A stretch of 64,000 bases of DNA, taken from Rhizobium sp. BT04. GTDB lineage: Bacteria; Pseudomonadota; Alphaproteobacteria; Rhizobiales; Rhizobiaceae. The translations under genes and the position numbers were made by a program. Below, one piece after another: positions 61,001-64,000 of this stretch (its first letter is position 1; each line of letters starts with the position of its first letter). The DNA lies in contig NZ_CP125652.1 of assembly GCF_030053135.1 (NCBI RefSeq), forward strand, positions 2,805,001 through 2,869,000. The letters are read 5' to 3'. The notes under the pieces are model-generated. The model was not told where the DNA came from and ran no database searches. It saw nothing but the letters and a program-made list of their open reading frames with translations.

Positions 61001-64000
61001 TGCTGCGAGGTGACGCCGACATGGCGCATCTGCACCTGGGTGCGCGTCCAGGCCTGGACGAGCTCGTGGTTGAAGGCGTCGGGATGACGATAGCGATTGA
61101 CCGCCTTGTCGACTTCGTCGCGGCTTGGGGCCGCGATGGTCCAGAAGATCACGCTGACCTTCTTGCCGGCCGGCACACGGACGGTGCGGCGCAGCGACAT
61201 GACGGGATCGAGCATGAAGCCGTCGCTGCCGGAAAGTGTTGCACCCGGATCGAAGGCCGCCGCATCGGCAAGACTGCGGCCGCGACCGATGAACTTGCGC
61301 CGGTCGGTCTCGAATTCCGTATGGCGGGTGTCGCCGGCATTGTCGACGATCAGATGGGCAATGCTGATGTTCGGCTCGTTCGGATCGCGCTTGTTGCGTT
61401 CTGCGCGGATGACGTCGCCGCGCTTGCCGATCTCGGTCTTGACGAACATCCGGGCGAATGCCGGATGCGCATTGTCGGTATCGTCGGAGGTAATGACAGG
61501 TTCGAGATAGGAGGTGACTTCGATGAAACGGTCTTCTCCACCCATGTTGAGCAGAGTGACGCGGCGGGCCTCGGCATCATGCTCGGTGGCAATGATGCAC
61601 TCCACTTCGCTGGTGAGGTCACCGACCGTCTTGGTGAACTGCGCCTTCTCGTCGGCGAATTCGACCTTGATCTTTTCGCCTTCGACACCCTTCGGCTCCG
61701 ATGTCGTCGACCACCATTCATTGGTGGCGGTATCGCGCAGGAAGATGAAGCTGCCCCAGCGGTCTTCGGTCGGATCGGCTTTCCAGCGGGAAACGGAAAG
61801 GCCGTTCCAGCGGGAATAACCGGCGCCTGTCGCCGTCAGCATCAGCGAATAATGACCGTTCGACAGGAACACGAGTTCGCGGTCACGCGAAGCCGGGTCG
61901 CTGATCTTTCTGATCTCCGGCCGCAGGAGGTCGTCCTGGATGCTGGCGGGCGTGTCGGATTCATGCTTGCCGCTCATGACCGGAATGTCGCGCGGCGCCT
62001 TTTCCTGCAGCAGCAGCTCCGCCGCCTCGATGACCGGATCGGAGTGGAAGAGCTCGCGCAGATGGCCGTTGAAGGCGACGTTGGCGACCGCTGCGATCGA
62101 CATGCCGTGATGGTGGGCATAATAATTGTAGACCACGGCGCATTTCTTGCCTTCCGGCACACGCGTCGGCGTGAAGTCGACGGCATCGTGGAAGCCGAAC
62201 TTGCCGAGCGCGCCGACCTTGCGCAGCCTCTGCAGGTTTTCGAGCGCGCCCGGCGGGTCGTACTGGCTGGCGAGCAGCGATGCATAAGGCGCGATGACGG
62301 CATTGTGGCCGAGGCCGCGCTTCAGGCCGAGCGTCGGCACGCCGAAATTCGTATACTGATAATTGAGGTTATGGTCGCGGGCATTGAAGGCCGCTTCCGA
62401 AATGCCCCACGGAATGCCGAGCTTGCGGGCGTAATTCATCTGCTCGACCACGACCAGATTGTTGGTCTGGTTGAGAATGCCCCCGCCGCGCTCCTGCATG
62501 ACGAGCGGCGGCATCAGATATTCGAACATCGAGCCGGACCAGGAGACCAGCGCACCGCGTGACCCCACAGGCACGACCTGGCGGCCAAGGCGGTACCAGT
62601 GTTCCGTCGGCAGATCGCCCTTGGCGATGCCGAAGAGGCTGGTCAGGCGGCATTCCGAGGCGAGAAGGTCGTAGCAGGCCTGATCGAGTTCACCGCTTTC
62701 GACGCGGTAGCCGATCGACAGCAGGCGCCGCTCCGGCCGGAACAGGAAGCCGAAATCCATCGAGAAGGCGAGATCGCGGGCCTTGTCGCGCAGCGCTATC
62801 AGGCGCGGCCGCAGCGCATCGACCTTGGAAAGGTCGAAGGTGCTGTCTGATATATGCGCCTCGCAGACCTTCACCAGGGATGCCGCCCATTGGGTGACCT
62901 CTTCGCTCTGCTTCGACTTGACCTCATGGTCGAGATTGGCGGCGAGCTTCTCGATGTCGCGCGCGAGAACGGCAAGGTTGATGATGCGGATCGAGGCGAA
63001 TTCATGCTCGCGCTTGACGGCGGCAAGCGCATTCTGGAAGCCGACGATGCGTTCCTCCAGCCGCCGGCGCAGCGGGCGCACGGTCTTGCGGTCGTCGGGC
63101 AGGTCTGCCAGCACTTCACCGAGAATGCCGGCCGTGTCGCCGACGCCGTCGAGGTTGCCCTGCATATGGGCGGACGGCGCCTCTGCCCAGTTGCGGCAGG
63201 CCGACGAAATGGCGATCAGATGGCCGGCGAGATTGCCGCTGTCGACAGCCGAGACATAACGGGGCCCGAGCGTCTGCAGCGTATCGGTGTGATACCAGTT
63301 GAACAGATGGCCGCGGAATTTCTCCATTCTGTCGATCGTCGCGATCGTCTGCTCGAGCCGCTCCAGCGTCTCCTCGAAGGAGAACCAGCCGAATTGCCGG
63401 CCGGAAACGACGGAGAGCAGATAGACGCCGATATTCGTCGGCGAGGTCCGCGCCGCGACGATCACATGCGGCGTTTCCTGGATATTATCAGGCGGCAGAT
63501 AATTCTGCTCGGCCGTGGTGAAGGTCTCGAAATAACGCCAGGTGCGCCGGGCGATCTTGCGCAGTTCGCTGGACACGGAATCGGCGACCTCGAGCCGGTC
63601 CTCGGTCTCTGCCGACTGGCTGACATACCAGGCGACGACGGGCGACAGGATCCACAAAAGCGCGAAGGGAATGCCGACGACGAAGGCGTTGTCGCCGGGG
63701 AGGGCTGCAAAACCGAGCGCCAGCAGCGCCAGCGCGGGCGCATGCCACATCGCCTTGTAATACGAGATCAGCGTCCCCTGGCCGCCGGCCTGGACGCTGG
63801 CGGCGGTCCGCCACTGCAGCATCAGCTTGCGGCTGACGAACAGGCGGTAGAGCGAACGGCCGATCGCATCCGCCATCATGGCGGCCGAATCGGCGATGAA
63901 GACGATCCGCAACGCGACCTGCGCATTGGCGGCGGTGATATCGGACCAGACCGTATAGAGATGGGCGCGGGCGATGATATCGCTGGTGCGCGGAATGATG
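58033..64000 (-). CDS. ndvB: Cyclic beta-1,2-glucan synthase, C-terminal two thirds
   Basis: The frame is open to the right edge, so about 1,988 of roughly 2,800 residues are seen. The N-terminal part (initiation, GT84 domain) lies outside. Visible are two membrane segments in WHAPALALLALGFAALPG-type sequence, the Glyco_transf_36-like beta-sandwich units (SGSMFEYLMPPLVMQERGG, VPAGKKVSVIFWTIAAP) and the GH94 phosphorylase-like domain with GGDWNDGMNRVGIGGRG and YPPGVRENGGQYTHAS. This C-terminal domain sets glucan chain length before cyclisation. The enzyme makes the periplasmic cyclic glucan needed for hypo-osmotic growth and symbiosis. opgC follows after about 100 bp on the same strand and ndvA, the exporter, is 2.1 kb away. 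Confidence 0.95.
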   Translation of the reverse strand, partial: IIPRTSDIIARAHLYTVWSDITAANAQVALRIVFIADSAAMMADAIGRSLYRLFVSRKLMLQWRTAASVQAGGQGTLISYYKAMWHAPALALLALGFAALPGDNAFVVGIPFALLWILSPVVAWYVSQSAETEDRLEVADSVSSELRKIARRTWRYFETFTTAEQNYLPPDNIQETPHVIVAARTSPTNIGVYLLSVVSGRQFGWFSFEETLERLEQTIATIDRMEKFRGHLFNWYHTDTLQTLGPRYVSAVDSGNLAGHLIAISSACRNWAEAPSAHMQGNLDGVGDTAGILGEVLADLPDDRKTVRPLRRRLEERIVGFQNALAAVKREHEFASIRIINLAVLARDIEKLAANLDHEVKSKQSEEVTQWAASLVKVCEAHISDSTFDLSKVDALRPRLIALRDKARDLAFSMDFGFLFRPERRLLSIGYRVESGELDQACYDLLASECRLTSLFGIAKGDLPTEHWYRLGRQVVPVGSRGALVSWSGSMFEYLMPPLVMQERGGGILNQTNNLVVVEQMNYARKLGIPWGISEAAFNARDHNLNYQYTNFGVPTLGLKRGLGHNAVIAPYASLLASQYDPPGALENLQRLRKVGALGKFGFHDAVDFTPTRVPEGKKCAVVYNYYAHHHGMSIAAVANVAFNGHLRELFHSDPVIEAAELLLQEKAPRDIPVMSGKHESDTPASIQDDLLRPEIRKISDPASRDRELVFLSNGHYSLMLTATGAGYSRWNGLSVSRWKADPTEDRWGSFIFLRDTATNEWWSTTSEPKGVEGEKIKVEFADEKAQFTKTVGDLTSEVECIIATEHDAEARRVTLLNMGGEDRFIEVTSYLEPVITSDDTDNAHPAFARMFVKTEIGKRGDVIRAERNKRDPNEPNISIAHLIVDNAGDTRHTEFETDRRKFIGRGRSLADAAAFDPGATLSGSDGFMLDPVMSLRRTVRVPAGKKVSVIFWTIAAPSRDEVDKAVNRYRHPDAFNHELVQAWTRTQVQMRHVGVTSQQAAAFQHLGRYLVYPDMQLRKDEATVEAGLQSQSALWPLAISGDFPIFTLRINDDMDLEIAREALLAQEYLRSRGVTADLVIMNERASSYAQDMQHALDAMCENVRRMGQADGLRQHIFAVRKDLMEESTYHALIAASRVTLHTKNGKVVDQINRAVALFAPSKEELQEMERAERNKPPVKRVAPVPPPVVPAVVIEEEGDLDFWNGIGGFARDGREYVVRLPGGHATPQPWINVISNDSFGFHVSAEGSGFTWSANSRDYQLSSWSNDAVINRSGEAFYLVDLDSGAVMTPFAALSRRPDIRFEARHGLGYSVFSSVQHDIALELTQTVDRERPVKLQRLRLRNTGSTSRKLRLYGYVEWILGSNPGRTAPFILSKHDEETGALFATNPYSIDFSNRTAFFAASETLSSFSASRREFVGKAGTIQAPQAVTSAASLSATTDLDGDPAAALAIDVELGAGEERDFTFFLGDTPTEEEARGVIADIRKASFDDAVEANRAFWRDFTGRLQISTPDRGMNNLVNTWLPYQSLGCRIMARTAFYQASGAFGFRDQLQDTLAFVLHEPSLARRQILNAASRQFREGDVQHWWLPGTGAGVRTLISDDVVWLSYAIHHYCTVTGDKSVLDEEIAFLEGPALLEGQHDSFYKPEISEDKASVYEHAALALDLAIARKGTNGLPLFLGGDWNDGMNRVGIGGRGTSVWLGWFLAGALRSFIPYAEERGDTARAERWSAHLTELKKALETAAWDGGYYRRGTFDDGALLGSRESPECRIDSIAQSWSVLSGEGDPARAVTAMEAVLDQLVDEDARIIRLFTPPFVNSARDPGYIKAYPPGVRENGGQYTHASTWVVMALAELKRGDDAFRCFQILNPITHALDKASAEQYRVEPYVVAADVYGHEPYTARGGWTWYTGSAGWLYRAAVEGILGIRLKGGRLYVRPSLPSEWDGFAAEVEQGGGKYRISVSKASNDSGYTLSINGCEVTDPEEGYPLG

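Overview
The window is a 64 kb piece of an alphaproteobacterial chromosome, almost certainly from the Rhizobium etli / R. leguminosarum group. The evidence is high-GC coding sequence, the pyc - expR - ndvA order known from Sinorhizobium, an NdvB-type cyclic glucan synthase, PhaA/PhaB/PhaR, an RpoH2 sigma factor, a SAM-II riboswitch, and many short rhizobial intergenic palindromes (RIME-like). No tRNA, rRNA, insertion sequence, prophage or CRISPR array was seen.

Layout. 1-6.3 kb (minus strand): a tightly coupled operon of a carrier protein, an acyl-CoA dehydrogenase, a seryl-tRNA-synthetase-like amino acid:[carrier protein] ligase, a DUF1839 protein, a GH2 glycosidase and the start of a glycosyltransferase. 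6.5-9.4 kb: elongation factor P and its two beta-lysylation enzymes (epmB, epmA, efp). 9.4-13.2 kb: a GntR-controlled amino-sugar operon (GntR, SIS-type deaminase/isomerase, nagA, second SIS protein). 13.2-15.7 kb: galM, and a MetA-type homoserine acyltransferase under a SAM-II riboswitch with a terminator. 15.7-25.2 kb: an SbmA/BacA-like ABC protein whose nucleotide-binding domain has lost its catalytic motifs, a secreted DUF5666-like protein, an Uup-type ABC-F ATPase, thiamine pyrophosphokinase, a divergent MarR/drug-efflux pair and an M48 lipoprotein protease. 25.3-33 kb: rpoH2, CarD, 7Fe ferredoxin, an S4 RNA-binding protein, a Suv3-like helicase, a roughly 0.8 kb region with three phased repeats, and two small envelope genes behind a general-stress (EcfG-type) promoter. 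33.4-36.6 kb: phaB, phaA, phaR and a small membrane protein. 36.8-44.9 kb: housekeeping genes (rpmF, GST, a 2H phosphoesterase, mtgA, a farnesyl-diphosphate-synthase-type gene, hisC, ispG) and a DeoR/MFS pair. 45-48.6 kb: a DMT permease and a polar amino acid ABC importer. 48.7-64 kb: flavin reductase, pyruvate carboxylase, ExpR, NdvA, a frameshifted glyoxalase-fold gene, OpgC and the C-terminal two thirds of NdvB.

How the genes fit together. Cyclic beta-1,2-glucan synthesis (NdvB), export (NdvA) and probable succinylation (OpgC) sit together, with the quorum regulator ExpR beside them. The most unusual system is the carrier-protein operon at the left edge. It combines a tRNA-synthetase-derived enzyme that loads an amino acid onto a carrier protein, a flavoprotein, an uncharacterised protein and two carbohydrate enzymes, which suggests an unknown aminoacylated or amino-acid-derived glycoconjugate. 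Other points worth following are the degenerate ABC ATPase domain, the three-fold intergenic repeat near 32 kb, and the matching EcfG-type promoters before rpoH2 and the DUF3309 gene.
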